Both the position numbers and the translations under genes were made by a program. Positions 25,787-35,451 of a stretch of 64,000 nucleotides of DNA are shown piece after piece (position 1 is the stretch's first letter; every line of letters starts with the position of its first letter). Source of the DNA: an uncultured Subdoligranulum sp. Lineage in GTDB: Bacteria; Bacillota; Clostridia; Oscillospirales; Ruminococcaceae. The stretch lies in contig UQZO01000002.1 of NCBI GenBank assembly GCA_900545545.1, positions 62,001-126,000 of the forward strand. The letters run 5' to 3'. The notes beneath the pieces were generated by a model, which was not told where the DNA came from, searched no databases, and saw nothing but the letters and a program-made list of their open reading frames with translations.

Positions 25787-27472
25787 TCATTCCGTCTGCC
25801 CTGCCTCCGACTGGGCACCGCGGATGGCATTCATCATGGCATCGGCACTGTCATAGGCCATGACAATATAGCGCTTGTTGCGGTCTGTCTGTTCTTCGCC
25901 GTCCTCATAAACCACGTTGGACCACCAGTACAGCCGGGAAAGATTCATTCCTTTCAGTTCTTCCGATGTGGTGAGCAGGAAGACCGGCCCCTCGGGCGGC
26001 TGGGCGTGGCTGGTTTTTTGCAGCCACTGGTACGGTGCCAGCGTGTTGAAATCTTTACAGACCCACATCTCAATTTCCCTGTCTGACCACTCCGTGAGGA
26101 CATTGCCGTTCCAGAAGGTGGCATAGCCCTGGGTATAACCCTGGTCTGTCAGCCAGTCACAGACTTCCTCCAGGTGCGGATTGGTGCGGTAACCATTGGC
26201 AAAATACTGTGTCGTGGAGGAAATGCTGGTAGCCACGAAGCAAGCGCAGAATGCCAGCGCCGCCACACGGCGTGTGCAGCGCACACGGAAATGCTCGGTC
26301 TCCCCTTCCAGCTGCAGCACCGGGAAAACCAGCGGCATCGAAGTCAGCCAGTAGGAGGCATTGGCTGCCGCCGTGTCCCCGGTACAGGCAAACACCAGCC
26401 CCTGGACCAGGCAGACCGACGCCAGCAGCAGCGGTGCCAACCGCTGAATAGGATCCAGTTCCCGCCAACGGAACAGCAGCCGCACCAGAGAAAAGACGAT
26501 GGCCCCTATGGTCAGGATGCTGAAGGCCGACAAAATCCCCATCAGGGAAAACAGTTCCACTTTGCCGCCCAGAAAAGAATCCACCGGATAACCGAAGAGT
26601 GACAGGAAATCCATCCACTTGTTGGCAAGGGTGCCGAAATCCAGCGTTCCCCACAGGCGCCCGTTGTAATCGGCAAACTGGTGGGTGGCCGCAAGATAAA
26701 CACTGTTGAACAGATACGCGCCGCCGGCCACCACCGCCGCCAGCACCGACACCCCCACAAGGCGCACTTCCCGGCGAGGGCAGCGCTGCGGCTGAAGATG
26801 CCACTGCAAGGCCAGTGCCACAAGGGACGCCAAAACCATGGGCACCAGGAACCCCATAAGACCCTTGACGCCGTTGAGGCCGGACGCCGCGCTGGTAGCC
26901 AGCAAAAACAGCCACTGCGCAATGCGGCGGCGCTTGCTTGCCGGTTTCAGCAGGCGCAGCATAACACCGAATCCCAGCAACAGCAGGATCATGTACGGCA
27001 GATAAAAGCCGCCGTAGGGGCCGTACCACAGGTACCACACCCCGAACGGGCAGGCCAGAGCGGCCGCCCCCCAGACACCGCTGTTGCGCAGCCCCAGGCC
27101 GCGCCCGACATACAGGTAAGAGGCGATCAGCGCCAGCATAAACAGGGCCTGCCCCAGCATCCGCGCGGCGTACCAGTTATGCGGGAACAGCAGCAGCCCC
27201 ACACGGTAAAAGATTTGCAGACAAAACACCTGCAGTTCGGTGGAATACCACCAGTTTGTGGACAAAAGGCCTCCCTCTTTGTTCAGCAGATCCGCCAGGA
27301 TCATCTCGCTGGCCATATCGCTGTCCAGATAAGCGCGTCCATGCAGGCAAAGCACCAGCATGGTAATACCGTAAGCTGCCGCCAGCCAGACCCACGGGAA
27401 CAACCGGAAAAAGCGGGTGCTTTTTCTTTCACCGGGGACAACCAGGGCGGCGCGTATTTTTTGTTGCAGCAT
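25787..27472 (-). CDS. GT-C-like polytopic membrane protein
   Basis: This 561-residue protein has a first membrane segment near 25-45, an outer loop with RAYLDSDMASEMILA (Asp-Ser-Asp), about ten more segments and a C-terminal soluble domain of about 130 residues. The early acidic loop and overall plan match GT-C-type glycosyltransferases, similar to the proteins at 5127-8726. It stands alone with its own promoter. A start 11 codons upstream would fall beside the -10, and the chosen ATG has AAAGGAGGGAG. Substrate unknown. Confidence 0.5.
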   Translation of the reverse strand: MLQQKIRAALVVPGERKSTRFFRLFPWVWLAAAYGITMLVLCLHGRAYLDSDMASEMILADLLNKEGGLLSTNWWYSTELQVFCLQIFYRVGLLLFPHNWYAARMLGQALFMLALIASYLYVGRGLGLRNSGVWGAAALACPFGVWYLWYGPYGGFYLPYMILLLLGFGVMLRLLKPASKRRRIAQWLFLLATSAASGLNGVKGLMGFLVPMVLASLVALALQWHLQPQRCPRREVRLVGVSVLAAVVAGGAYLFNSVYLAATHQFADYNGRLWGTLDFGTLANKWMDFLSLFGYPVDSFLGGKVELFSLMGILSAFSILTIGAIVFSLVRLLFRWRELDPIQRLAPLLLASVCLVQGLVFACTGDTAAANASYWLTSMPLVFPVLQLEGETEHFRVRCTRRVAALAFCACFVATSISSTTQYFANGYRTNPHLEEVCDWLTDQGYTQGYATFWNGNVLTEWSDREIEMWVCKDFNTLAPYQWLQKTSHAQPPEGPVFLLTTSEELKGMNLSRLYWWSNVVYEDGEEQTDRNKRYIVMAYDSADAMMNAIRGAQSEAGQTE

Positions 27473-27503
27473 CAAACGAACTCCCTCCTTTCGGGTACCC
27501 CTC

Positions 27504-27532
27504 ATTATAGCAGGCTGTCCCCCGGGTGTAAA
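27504..27532 (-). promoter_or_regulatory. promoter of the GT-C-like gene
   Basis: Minus-strand TTTACA, 17-base spacer, TATAAT. Confidence 0.75.
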
Positions 27533-27541
27533 GGCGCGATG

Positions 27542-28387
27542 CTACGTCTCAATTTTTCCTTCATACACCGTTTCGGCTGGTCCCGTCAGCAGGACGGTAT
27601 CATCGTTTAGCACACAGACCTGCAGCGTTCCTCCGGGCAGGACCACTTCCACCGATTTCTCCCGCCGGCACAGGCCCCGTACCACGGAAATCACCACCGC
27701 CGCGCAGGCCCCGGTGCCGCAGGCCAGGGTTGCCCCGCTGCCACGTTCCCAGACGACCACCTGCAGTGTGGCGGCGTTTTCTACCCGCACAAATTCCACG
27801 TTGGTCCCCTGCGGAAACGCCGGATGCTGTGCCAGGGCCTCCCCCCACACCGCCAGCTGCGCTGCGCCGGGCAACTGTTCACAGAACACAACACAGTGCG
27901 GGTTGCCCATACTGACGCAGAACACCTGCCACGACCGCCCCGCTGCCACCAGCGGCATATCCAGAAGGGGACCTTTGCCCAGCCCCACGACCGGCAGGTC
28001 TGCCGCACGCAGCGAGAAGCGCCCCATTCCCGCGCGCCACAGGTGTTCCCCCATGCGGTAGAGCGTTTTGCGCCCGGCGTGCAGCGTATCCAGTTCTATC
28101 AGTTCTTTCCGGGTGCCGTGGGTGTACAGATACTCCGCCACGCAGCGTACCCCGTTGCCGCACATGACCCCCTCGCGGCCATCGGCGTTATACATCACCA
28201 TGGTGGCGTCGGCATCGGCCAGCAGCGGCGCTGCAATGCAGATCAGGCCATCCGCCCCTACCGAAACCCGCCGCCTGGAAAGCCGCGCGGCCAGCGCCCC
28301 CGCATCCGACGGCAAACCGGTCTGGCGGCAATCGAGATAAATATAATCGTTGCCGGCACCGTGCATCTTGGTAAACTGTAATTTCAT
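27542..28387 (-). CDS. dapF: diaminopimelate epimerase
   Basis: This 281-residue enzyme isomerises LL- to meso-diaminopimelate. The two catalytic cysteines are in MCGNGVRC (Cys76) and LACGTGACA (near residue 225), with MHGAGNDYIY at the N terminus. An upstream in-frame extension of 16 codons is rejected because the conserved family start is MKLQFTKMHGAGND. It is divergent from acpP. I see no convincing terminator after it. Confidence 0.93.
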   Translation of the reverse strand: MKLQFTKMHGAGNDYIYLDCRQTGLPSDAGALAARLSRRRVSVGADGLICIAAPLLADADATMVMYNADGREGVMCGNGVRCVAEYLYTHGTRKELIELDTLHAGRKTLYRMGEHLWRAGMGRFSLRAADLPVVGLGKGPLLDMPLVAAGRSWQVFCVSMGNPHCVVFCEQLPGAAQLAVWGEALAQHPAFPQGTNVEFVRVENAATLQVVVWERGSGATLACGTGACAAVVISVVRGLCRREKSVEVVLPGGTLQVCVLNDDTVLLTGPAETVYEGKIET

Positions 28388-28469
28388 ACCATCACTCCCC
28401 CGAACATGGTATGCGGCAGGCAAGATTTTCAACACTCAGCGCCCGGGCGGTCATTTTTCCCCGCCCCCC

Positions 28470-28498
28470 TTGACATCCTTCGGCAGATACGCTATATA
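28470..28498 (+). promoter_or_regulatory. promoter of acpP
   Basis: Consensus TTGACA, 17-base spacer, TATATA, with a leader of about 30 bases carrying AAGGAG. Confidence 0.8.
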
Positions 28499-28533
28499 TT
28501 TAATGAATATTTGTTTGCAGAAGGAGCTAAATT

Positions 28534-28770
28534 ATGGATTCCGAAGTTTTTGCGCGTATTCGCGATTACCTGGCCGATCAGCTGGAAGTCGACTCTGAAA
28601 AGATCACCCCCGAGAGCGACATCGTCAACGATTTTGGCGCTGACAGCCTGGACGTTATCGACATGATCACCACCCTGTCCGACGAGTTCGGCGTGGAGAT
28701 CCCCGATGAGGATATCGAAAACTTCCACACCGTCGGCGATGTGGTCAACTATCTGGAGGAGCGGCTGTAA
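28534..28770 (+). CDS. acpP: acyl carrier protein
   Basis: This 78-residue acidic four-helix protein carries the DSLDVIDMI motif, whose Ser receives 4'-phosphopantetheine. It shuttles acyl chains in type II fatty-acid synthesis. The gene is alone rather than in a fab cluster, upstream of proS, and has the strongest promoter in this region. Confidence 0.93.
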   Translation: MDSEVFARIRDYLADQLEVDSEKITPESDIVNDFGADSLDVIDMITTLSDEFGVEIPDEDIENFHTVGDVVNYLEERL

Positions 28771-28801
28771 TTTTTGCGCCGTATGATGTGAAGGAGTAGA
28801 C

Positions 28802-30241
28802 ATGGCAAGCGATAAGAAGAAAATGGTCGAAGCAATCACCGCACAGGAGGTTGACTTTGCCCAGTGGTACACCGATATCTGCACCAAGGCTGAGCTGGTG
28901 GAGTATTCCAGCGTGAAAGGCTTTGTGGTGCTGCGCCCCTACGGCTATGCAATCTGGGAGAACATCCAGAAGAATCTGGACGCACGTTTCAAGGCCACCG
29001 GCCATGAAAACGTCGCCATGCCGATGCTGATGCCCGAAAGCCTGCTGAAGAAGGAAGGCGAACTGGTCAACGGCTTCGCGCCTGAGGTTGCCTGGGTCAC
29101 GATGGGCGGCAGCGAGCCCCTGGAGGAGCGCCTTGCGGTGCGCCCCACCAGCGAAACGCTGTTCTGTGACCACTTCAGCCATGTACTGCACAGCTACCGC
29201 GATCTGCCGATGCTGTACAACCAGTGGTGCAGCGTGGTCCGTTGGGAGAAATCCACCCGCCCGTTCCTGCGTACCCGTGAGTTCTGGTGGCAGGAAGGCC
29301 ACACCATCCATGAGACCGCCGAGGAAGCCCAGGCCGAGACAGAGCAGCAGCTGAACTGCTACGCCGATTTCTGCGAGAACGATCTGTGCATCCCCGTTAT
29401 CAAGGGCCGCAAGACCGACAAGGAAAAGTTTGCCGGTGCCGAAGCCACCTACACCATCGAAGCCATGATGAAGGACGGCAAGGCGCTGCAGAGCGGCACC
29501 AGCCACTACTTTGGCGACAAGTTCAGCCGCGCCTACGACGTGACCTTCACCGGCCGCGACAACACGCTGCAGTACCCCTTCCAGACCAGCTGGGGTGCTT
29601 CCAGCCGCCTGATCGGTGCCATCATCATGACCCATGGTGATGACGACGGTCTGATTCTGCCGCCGGCCATTGCTCCCGTGCAGGTTGTCATCGTGCCCGT
29701 GGCGGCGCACAAGCCCGGCGTTCTGGAAAAGACCCGCGAGCTGGCCGCCGAGATCGGCAAGTATGCCCGCGTGAAGCTGGATGACAGCGACAAACAGCCC
29801 GGCTGGAAGTTCGCCCAGTGGGAAATGAAGGGCGTGCCCATCCGTCTGGAAGTCGGTCCCCGGGATATCGAGCAGGGCCAGTGCGTACTGGTCCGCCGCG
29901 ACAACCGCGAAAAGCAGTTCGTCAAGTTCGAGGATCTGGCCACCGCCATTCCTGCCGCGCTGGATGCCCTGGCAAAGGATCTGTACGACCGTGCGCTGAA
30001 GAACCGCGAGGCCCGCACCGTGAGTGCCACCACCATGGACGAGATCAAGGAAAAGACCGCCCATTCCACCGGGTTCATCAAGACCATGTGGTGCGGCGAT
30101 TTGGCCTGCGAGGAAGCCATGAAGGAACAGGCCGGCCTGTCCAGCCGCTGCATGCCGTTTGCGCAGGAGCATCTGAGCGATGTCTGCCCGGTCTGCGGCA
30201 AGCCCGCCACCAAGATGGTCGTCTGGGGCATCGCATACTAA
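28802..30241 (+). CDS. proS: prolyl-tRNA synthetase, archaeal/eukaryotic type
   Basis: This 479-residue class II synthetase charges tRNA-Pro. Motif 2 (VVRWEKSTRPFLRTREFWWQEGH) and motif 3 (GASSRLIGAIIMTHGDDDG) are clear. It lacks the editing insertion of the bacterial form and has the C-terminal domain of the archaeal form. That domain contains Cys residues (CGDLACEEA, then DVCPVCGKPA) in a zinc-like arrangement and ends WGIAY with the typical terminal Tyr. It lies 31 bases after acpP with a GGAG site. Confidence 0.93.
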   Translation: MASDKKKMVEAITAQEVDFAQWYTDICTKAELVEYSSVKGFVVLRPYGYAIWENIQKNLDARFKATGHENVAMPMLMPESLLKKEGELVNGFAPEVAWVTMGGSEPLEERLAVRPTSETLFCDHFSHVLHSYRDLPMLYNQWCSVVRWEKSTRPFLRTREFWWQEGHTIHETAEEAQAETEQQLNCYADFCENDLCIPVIKGRKTDKEKFAGAEATYTIEAMMKDGKALQSGTSHYFGDKFSRAYDVTFTGRDNTLQYPFQTSWGASSRLIGAIIMTHGDDDGLILPPAIAPVQVVIVPVAAHKPGVLEKTRELAAEIGKYARVKLDDSDKQPGWKFAQWEMKGVPIRLEVGPRDIEQGQCVLVRRDNREKQFVKFEDLATAIPAALDALAKDLYDRALKNREARTVSATTMDEIKEKTAHSTGFIKTMWCGDLACEEAMKEQAGLSSRCMPFAQEHLSDVCPVCGKPATKMVVWGIAY

Positions 30242-30252
30242 AACAAACTTTC

Positions 30253-30278
30253 AGGGCAGCGCTGTGCGCTGCCCTTTT
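30253..30278 (+). terminator. terminator after proS
   Basis: AGGGCAGCGC, three-base loop, GCGCTGCCC, TTTT. Confidence 0.75.
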
Positions 30279-30289
30279 CAGGTGATTGA

Positions 30290-31390
30290 ATGTCCGTTCT
30301 GGTTTTGACATTACTGGTCTATGGCATCGGCCTGGTGTGCACGGCCATCGGCAGCCGCCTGTCGGGGCGCTGCACAACCTGGTGCTGCGCCCTGTGCGGG
30401 CTGCCCATGTGGGTGGTCGGCGGTACGGTGGCGCCCTTTTGTCTGGCGCTGCCCCAGCTGATGCTGGCCTTTCTGGCAGCGGGTCTGTCCATCACCTCGC
30501 TGGCGGTGGGCACCGCCCTGGCCGGCGCCGTTGCCAACCTGGGGCTGGCCCTGGCGGTCTGCCTGCTGAATCCTCACCACCATGTAACGGTGGACCGCAA
30601 TGAATTCTGCCGCAAATGTCTGCTGTTGCTGGCCGCCTGCGGTGTACTGGCAATTTTTGTGCGGGACGGCACCCTGAGCTATACCGGCACGGGACTTTTG
30701 ATGTTCCTGTTTGTGGTGTTTGTAATGACCAGCATCGTCTACCAGCATCACTATATTTACGGCGAGGGCACCTCGCTGGCAACCACGGCGGATCAGGCTG
30801 ACGCCGCAGAGATTGCGGCCCGCACCGCCGGTGCCACCTATGGGTATACCGCCCACACAATGGCCTTCCCTGTCATGAGCGTTGCCAACGCCCTGAAAAA
30901 TCTGGGCGGCGTTCTTGTGGGGCTGGCCCTGCTGGCCTTGGGTTCCCAGGCGCTGGTATACAGTACGGCCAGCCTCGCCTCCATGACCGGCACCATTCAG
31001 GCACTTTGGGCCGCCACGCTGATCAGTTTTGGATTTTGTCTGCCGCTGCTGGCGGATGCCCTGGACCACCCCTTCGGCTCGGTGTGGAAGCGATTCTCCG
31101 TTCGGTGCCGCTACTACCCGCCCAGCACCCTGCCCATGCAGCTTTTGAACAGTGCCATCCTCAACCTGACGCTGGCACTGCCTATCTCCAGCCTGATGTA
31201 CCGCCGCCGGTTGCCCTTTGGATCGCAGTTCCGCCACTACGACCTGCCTGTGTGCGCGCTGATGGCGCTGGTGCTCTTGCTGCCCCCGCTGCTGCGGCGC
31301 CGCCTGTATCGCTGGCAGGGTGCTGTTTGTCTGGCCTTATACCTTGTCTATGTAGCCGCTGCCTGGTTTGTGCCGCTTTCCGGCGCCTGA
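30290..31390 (+). CDS. polytopic membrane protein, possibly a degenerate CaCA-type exchanger
   Basis: This 366-residue protein has about ten membrane segments in two halves. Each half contains a stretch reminiscent of the alpha-repeats of Na+/Ca2+ exchangers: APFCLALPQLMLAF with VGTALAGAVANLGLAL in the first, and SFGFCLPLLADAL with LLNSAILNLTLALP in the second. The Pro-Glu pairs that bind the cation in true exchangers read Pro-Gln and Pro-Leu here. Either it is a very diverged, non-canonical member or the likeness is coincidental. It starts just after the proS terminator with little upstream signal. Confidence 0.4.
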   Translation: MSVLVLTLLVYGIGLVCTAIGSRLSGRCTTWCCALCGLPMWVVGGTVAPFCLALPQLMLAFLAAGLSITSLAVGTALAGAVANLGLALAVCLLNPHHHVTVDRNEFCRKCLLLLAACGVLAIFVRDGTLSYTGTGLLMFLFVVFVMTSIVYQHHYIYGEGTSLATTADQADAAEIAARTAGATYGYTAHTMAFPVMSVANALKNLGGVLVGLALLALGSQALVYSTASLASMTGTIQALWAATLISFGFCLPLLADALDHPFGSVWKRFSVRCRYYPPSTLPMQLLNSAILNLTLALPISSLMYRRRLPFGSQFRHYDLPVCALMALVLLLPPLLRRRLYRWQGAVCLALYLVYVAAAWFVPLSGA

Positions 31391-31454
31391 CGCGTACCCT
31401 GGTCCCTGTCCCCTGTTGTACACTTTCTCTATGCAGAAAGGACTGTTCCCTGCT

Positions 31455-32900
31455 ATGAAAAAATCTCGCTTCGCCACTGTCTGCCGTTGGCTGCCGGACT
31501 TGCTGCTGGTTGCCTTTGCGGCATTTCTGGTGGTGTTTGCCGCCCAGTTTATTGCCAACCAGAACTTTTGGCTGGATGAATACTATTCCATTCATCTGGT
31601 GGAACTGGACTGGGCAGAGATTCCCGACTTTACCGCCGGGGACGTTCACCCACCGCTGTATTATTATATTCTGAAAGTCTTTGTCACCCTGTTCGGGAAC
31701 GCCCATGCCGTCTACCGCATCGCCTCTTTTGCTGCCTATCTGCTGACGGTGGGCATGGCCCTGGTTTTGTTCCGCCCTGCATTCGGTCGGCTTGCCACGT
31801 TCTTCTTTCTCTGCCTGATGGGCCCGAACGCCGCTTCCCTGCACTATTTCACCGAGGTACGAATGTACGGTTGGGCACTGTTTTTTGTGCTCCTGTGCGG
31901 CTTTTCCGGCTACAAGCTGGTGGAAGGCAGCGCCCATTTGCGACGCTGGTGGATCACACTGACCCTCACCGGCCTGATTGCCGGATATCTGCACTACTAC
32001 GCGCTGCTGGCGGTGGGGCTGATTTATCTTTCCTTACTGATTTACAGCATTGCCAAGCGCCGCCCCCTGCTGCGGAACTGGGGCATTGCCGTGGGGCTTT
32101 CGGTGGTATGTTACCTGCCCTGGGTCATCCTGACGGCCGGGCGCCTGACAAAACAGGTATCCACCTTCTGGCTGCAGGAAATGCCCGCACTGAGCGAAAC
32201 CCTGGAACTGGTTGTGGGCAACCGGCTTTCCAGCTGGCTGGTCCTGGCGCTCTTTGTGGCAGCCTGCCTTTTGTATCTGTTCTGGCCCCGGGGCGAACAA
32301 CCCGCACGGCGGTGGCTGGTGGCCACCGGATTGCTGGTGGCCGTTGGGCTGCCGGCGGCCGGTTATGCCGCCAGTATACTGCTGCGCCCCATGTACCTGC
32401 CGCGGTATTTCTTCCCGGCAGCAGGCCTCTTGTGGTTGGCTATGGCCGTGGCAACGTCCGCTTTGCTGCATCATCTGCCCCGCCTTGCCGAAATCTGCGG
32501 CGGGGTACTGCTTGCTGCGCTGGTACTTTTTGCCATGGCAGAACCCGCCCAGAAAAGTCTGCGAGAGATGCGGGAATGCAACGAGGTGATCACCCAGGCC
32601 ATTGCCTATGTAGAGGACCGTTACCAGCCCGGTGACCGGATCTATTCCTCGGTTTCCCTGGTGGACCAGCGGGTGCTGGATTTCCTTTTCCCGCAGCAGA
32701 ACACCGCAGCCGGTAACGACCCCGCTGCCGCTCTTCCGGAAGGAAACGGCAGCCTCTTCCTGATTTACGCCGAGGAGGACCCCACCGGAGACTGGGCCGC
32801 CGTGCTGGAACAGGCCGGATACCAGATGGACGGCTGGCGGGGTGCCCTGCTGGACAATACCTGGTGCCGTATTTACCATTACGTACCGGCAGCGCAATAA
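31455..32900 (+). CDS. PMT/ArnT-like GT-C glycosyltransferase
   Basis: This protein of about 481 residues has roughly eleven membrane segments. The first outer loop holds FWLDEYYSIHL (Asp-Glu), followed by DVHPPLYYYILK, the hallmark combination of PMT/ArnT-like GT-C transferases that use polyprenyl-phosphate sugar donors. A short soluble domain forms the C terminus. The start could be ATG 31455 or ATG 31431; AAAGGA sits 13 bases before 31455. Acceptor unknown; probably a wall glycan, lipid or protein. Confidence 0.7.
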   Translation: MKKSRFATVCRWLPDLLLVAFAAFLVVFAAQFIANQNFWLDEYYSIHLVELDWAEIPDFTAGDVHPPLYYYILKVFVTLFGNAHAVYRIASFAAYLLTVGMALVLFRPAFGRLATFFFLCLMGPNAASLHYFTEVRMYGWALFFVLLCGFSGYKLVEGSAHLRRWWITLTLTGLIAGYLHYYALLAVGLIYLSLLIYSIAKRRPLLRNWGIAVGLSVVCYLPWVILTAGRLTKQVSTFWLQEMPALSETLELVVGNRLSSWLVLALFVAACLLYLFWPRGEQPARRWLVATGLLVAVGLPAAGYAASILLRPMYLPRYFFPAAGLLWLAMAVATSALLHHLPRLAEICGGVLLAALVLFAMAEPAQKSLREMRECNEVITQAIAYVEDRYQPGDRIYSSVSLVDQRVLDFLFPQQNTAAGNDPAAALPEGNGSLFLIYAEEDPTGDWAAVLEQAGYQMDGWRGALLDNTWCRIYHYVPAAQ

Positions 32901-32921
32901 AATCCAGATTTTCCGCAAACC

Positions 32922-32976
32922 AAAACACCGCCCCGCTCCCCTGCCGTAACGGCAGATGGGAACGGGGCGGTGTTTT
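32922..32976. terminator. bidirectional branched terminator
   Basis: A long palindrome: AAAACACCGCCCCG pairs with CGGGGCGGTGTTTT, enclosing a second small stem TGCCGT/ACGGCA. It lies between convergent genes and ends both the GT-C gene and the glycolytic operon. Confidence 0.85.
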
Positions 32977-33017
32977 ATCTTTCTATCCGAGAGAAGTTCC
33001 GGCCAGGCCGGACCATT

Positions 33018-34544
33018 TTACTCGACGATGATGCTCTTGCCGGTCATTTCCTCGGGAACGGGCAGGCCGATATAGGGCAGCATAGTGGGCGCGATATCAG
33101 CCAGGCAGCCGCCCTCGCGGAGCTTGACGTCACCGGCGCCGATGACCGCAAAGGGCACCACGTTGGTGGTGTGGGCGGTGAAGGCGCTGCCGTCGGGGTT
33201 CTCCATCTTCTCGGCATTGCCGTGGTCGGCGGTCAGGAAGACGACGCCGCCCTGGGCCAGCACAGCATCCACAACCTCGCCGACGGCCTTGTCCACAGCT
33301 TCCACCGCCTTGACAGCGGCATCAAAGACGCCGGTGTGGCCGACCATGTCGCAGTTGGCGAAGTTCAGGATGATGACGTCGTACTTGCCGCTCTCGATGC
33401 GGGCCTTGCACTCGTCGGCAACCTCATAGGCGCTCATCTCGGGCTTGAGGTCGTAGGTGGCAACCTTCGGGCTGGGGATGACCTTGCGGTCCTCGCCCTC
33501 GTAGGGGGCCTCGACGCCGCCGTTGAAGAAGAAGGTCACGTGGGCATACTTCTCGGTCTCGGCAATGCGCAGCTGGGTCTTGCCGTTCTTGGACAGGTAC
33601 TCGCCCAGCACGTTCTTCAGCTCTACCGGCGGGTAGGCCACTTCGCAGTTGGGCATGGTGGCATCGTACTCGGCCATGCAGACGTAGTTCACGTGCAGGC
33701 GGCCGCCGCGGCGCTCAAAGCCCTTGAAGTCGTCGTCGCAGAAGACGCGGGTCATCTGGCGGGCACGGTCGGGGCGGAAGTTCATGAAGATGACGGTGTC
33801 GCCGCTCTCCACACGGCCACCCTCGCAGGTGACCACGGGCACGACGAACTCATCGGTCACGTCGGCAGCATAGCTGGCGTCGATGGCCTCCTGGGCGTTG
33901 GCGGCGTGGTTGCCCTCGCCGTAAACAAAGGCAGCGTAGGCCTTTTCCTCACGGTCCCAGTTGTTGTCACGGTCCATGGCGTAGTAACGGCCGGTAACCG
34001 TGGCGATCTTGCCGATGCCCAGCTCATCCAGCTTGGCCTGCAGATCAGCCAGGAAGCCCTTGCCGCTGTGGGGGTCGGTGTCACGGCCGTCCATGATGCA
34101 GTGCAGGTAGACCTTCTCGGCACCCATCTGCTTGGCCATATCCAGCACGCCGAACCAGTGGTCGGCATGGCTGTGCACGCCGCCGGTGCCCACCAGGCCC
34201 ATCAGATGGATGGCCTTGCCGGCATCGATGGCCTTCTTCATGTTGTTGTACAGCACAGGGTTCTTGACCATCTCGCCGTCCCGGATGGACTTGGTGATGA
34301 GGGTCAGCTGCTGGTAGACGATGCGGCCGGCGCCCATGTTGGTGTGGCCGACTTCGGAGTTGCCCATCTGGCCATCGGGCAGACCAACGGCCATGCCGGA
34401 AGCCTCGATGGTAGTCATGGGATAGGTGGCAAAGATTTTATCCAGGTTGGGTTTCTTGGCGGTGGTCACGGCGTTGCCGAAGGTCTGGTCGGGGGTCCAG
34501 CCGAAACCGTCCATAATGCAAAGAAGTACAGGCTTTTTGCTCAT
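33018..34544 (-). CDS. gpmI: 2,3-bisphosphoglycerate-independent phosphoglycerate mutase
   Basis: This 508-residue, two-domain alkaline-phosphatase-superfamily enzyme interconverts 3- and 2-phosphoglycerate and uses two Mn ions. The N-terminal metal Asp is in CIMDGFGW, the phosphoserine is in GNSEVGHTNMGAGR, and C-terminal metal ligands lie in NFANCDMVGHTG and LTADHGNAE. It is the third gene of the pgk-tpiA-gpmI operon. A partial hairpin lies between it and tpiA. Confidence 0.95.
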   Translation of the reverse strand: MSKKPVLLCIMDGFGWTPDQTFGNAVTTAKKPNLDKIFATYPMTTIEASGMAVGLPDGQMGNSEVGHTNMGAGRIVYQQLTLITKSIRDGEMVKNPVLYNNMKKAIDAGKAIHLMGLVGTGGVHSHADHWFGVLDMAKQMGAEKVYLHCIMDGRDTDPHSGKGFLADLQAKLDELGIGKIATVTGRYYAMDRDNNWDREEKAYAAFVYGEGNHAANAQEAIDASYAADVTDEFVVPVVTCEGGRVESGDTVIFMNFRPDRARQMTRVFCDDDFKGFERRGGRLHVNYVCMAEYDATMPNCEVAYPPVELKNVLGEYLSKNGKTQLRIAETEKYAHVTFFFNGGVEAPYEGEDRKVIPSPKVATYDLKPEMSAYEVADECKARIESGKYDVIILNFANCDMVGHTGVFDAAVKAVEAVDKAVGEVVDAVLAQGGVVFLTADHGNAEKMENPDGSAFTAHTTNVVPFAVIGAGDVKLREGGCLADIAPTMLPYIGLPVPEEMTGKSIIVE

Positions 34545-34576
34545 AAGAGTGCGATCTCCTTAGATTCTAAAATGAC

Positions 34577-34617
34577 AAAAGAGGGCCCGGCAGCCCACAG
34601 GGGCCACCGGAACTCTC
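34577..34617 (-). terminator. hairpin between tpiA and gpmI
   Basis: Minus-strand stem of CCGG/CCGG and GCCC/GGGC blocks followed by CTCTTTTG. It may give partial termination or protect an RNA end. Confidence 0.4.
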
Positions 34618-34637
34618 CTTAGCGGTTGGGGAATGAA

Positions 34638-35408
34638 TCAGCCCTTGCTGGCTGCATCCACGATGATGGCAAACTGGTCAGCCTTCAGGGAAGCACCGCC
34701 GATCAGGCCGCCGTCCACGTCGGGCTTGCTGAGCAGTTCCTCGGCGTTCTTGGCGTTCATGCTGCCGCCGTACTGAACGGTCAGAGCCTTGGCAGCGTCC
34801 TCACCATACAGCTCGCCGACCACCTTGCGGATGGCAGCGCAGACTTCCTGCGCCTGGTCGGCGGTAGCGGTCTTGCCGGTGCCGATGGCCCAGATGGGCT
34901 CGTAGGCGATGACCACGTTCTTCAGCTCTTCGGCGGTGACACCGTTGAGGGCGATCTTGACCTGCATGCGGACGAGCTCCTCGGTGACGCCCTGCTCACG
35001 CTGAGCCAGGCTCTCGCCAACGCAGATGATGGGCTTCAGGCCGCCGGCCAGGGCTGCACGGGCACGCTTGTTGACGGTCTCGTCGGTCTCGGCGAAGTAC
35101 TGACGGCGCTCGCTGTGGCCGATGACAACATACTCAACGCCCAGGTCGGTGAGCATATCGGCAGAGATCTCGCCGGTGAAGGCACCGGACTTCTCGAAGT
35201 GAACGTTCTCAGCACCCACATGGATGTTGGTGCCGCTGCACTTGGCCACGGCCACGCACAGGTCGGTGAAGGGAACGCAGATGACAACTTCACAGTTGGC
35301 ACCCTGCACGGCGGGGACCAGGGCATCGATCAGATGGCCGGCCTCGGTGGGGGTCATGTTCATTTTCCAGTTGCCGGCGATAATGGCTTTACGATTCTGC
35401 TTATCCAT
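34638..35408 (-). CDS. tpiA: triosephosphate isomerase
   Basis: This 256-residue TIM barrel interconverts dihydroxyacetone phosphate and glyceraldehyde 3-phosphate. Catalytic residues are visible: Lys in AGNWKMN, His in VIGHSERR, and Glu in AYEPIWAIGTG. The phosphate loop is near GGASLK. The start with AAGGAG is preferred over an in-frame start 15 codons upstream. A strong hairpin separates it from pgk. Confidence 0.95.
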   Translation of the reverse strand: MDKQNRKAIIAGNWKMNMTPTEAGHLIDALVPAVQGANCEVVICVPFTDLCVAVAKCSGTNIHVGAENVHFEKSGAFTGEISADMLTDLGVEYVVIGHSERRQYFAETDETVNKRARAALAGGLKPIICVGESLAQREQGVTEELVRMQVKIALNGVTAEELKNVVIAYEPIWAIGTGKTATADQAQEVCAAIRKVVGELYGEDAAKALTVQYGGSMNAKNAEELLSKPDVDGGLIGGASLKADQFAIIVDAASKG

Positions 35409-35451
35409 GATGAAAACTCCTTTTATTTGTTTTCTATAATGGGGAAGTTCC

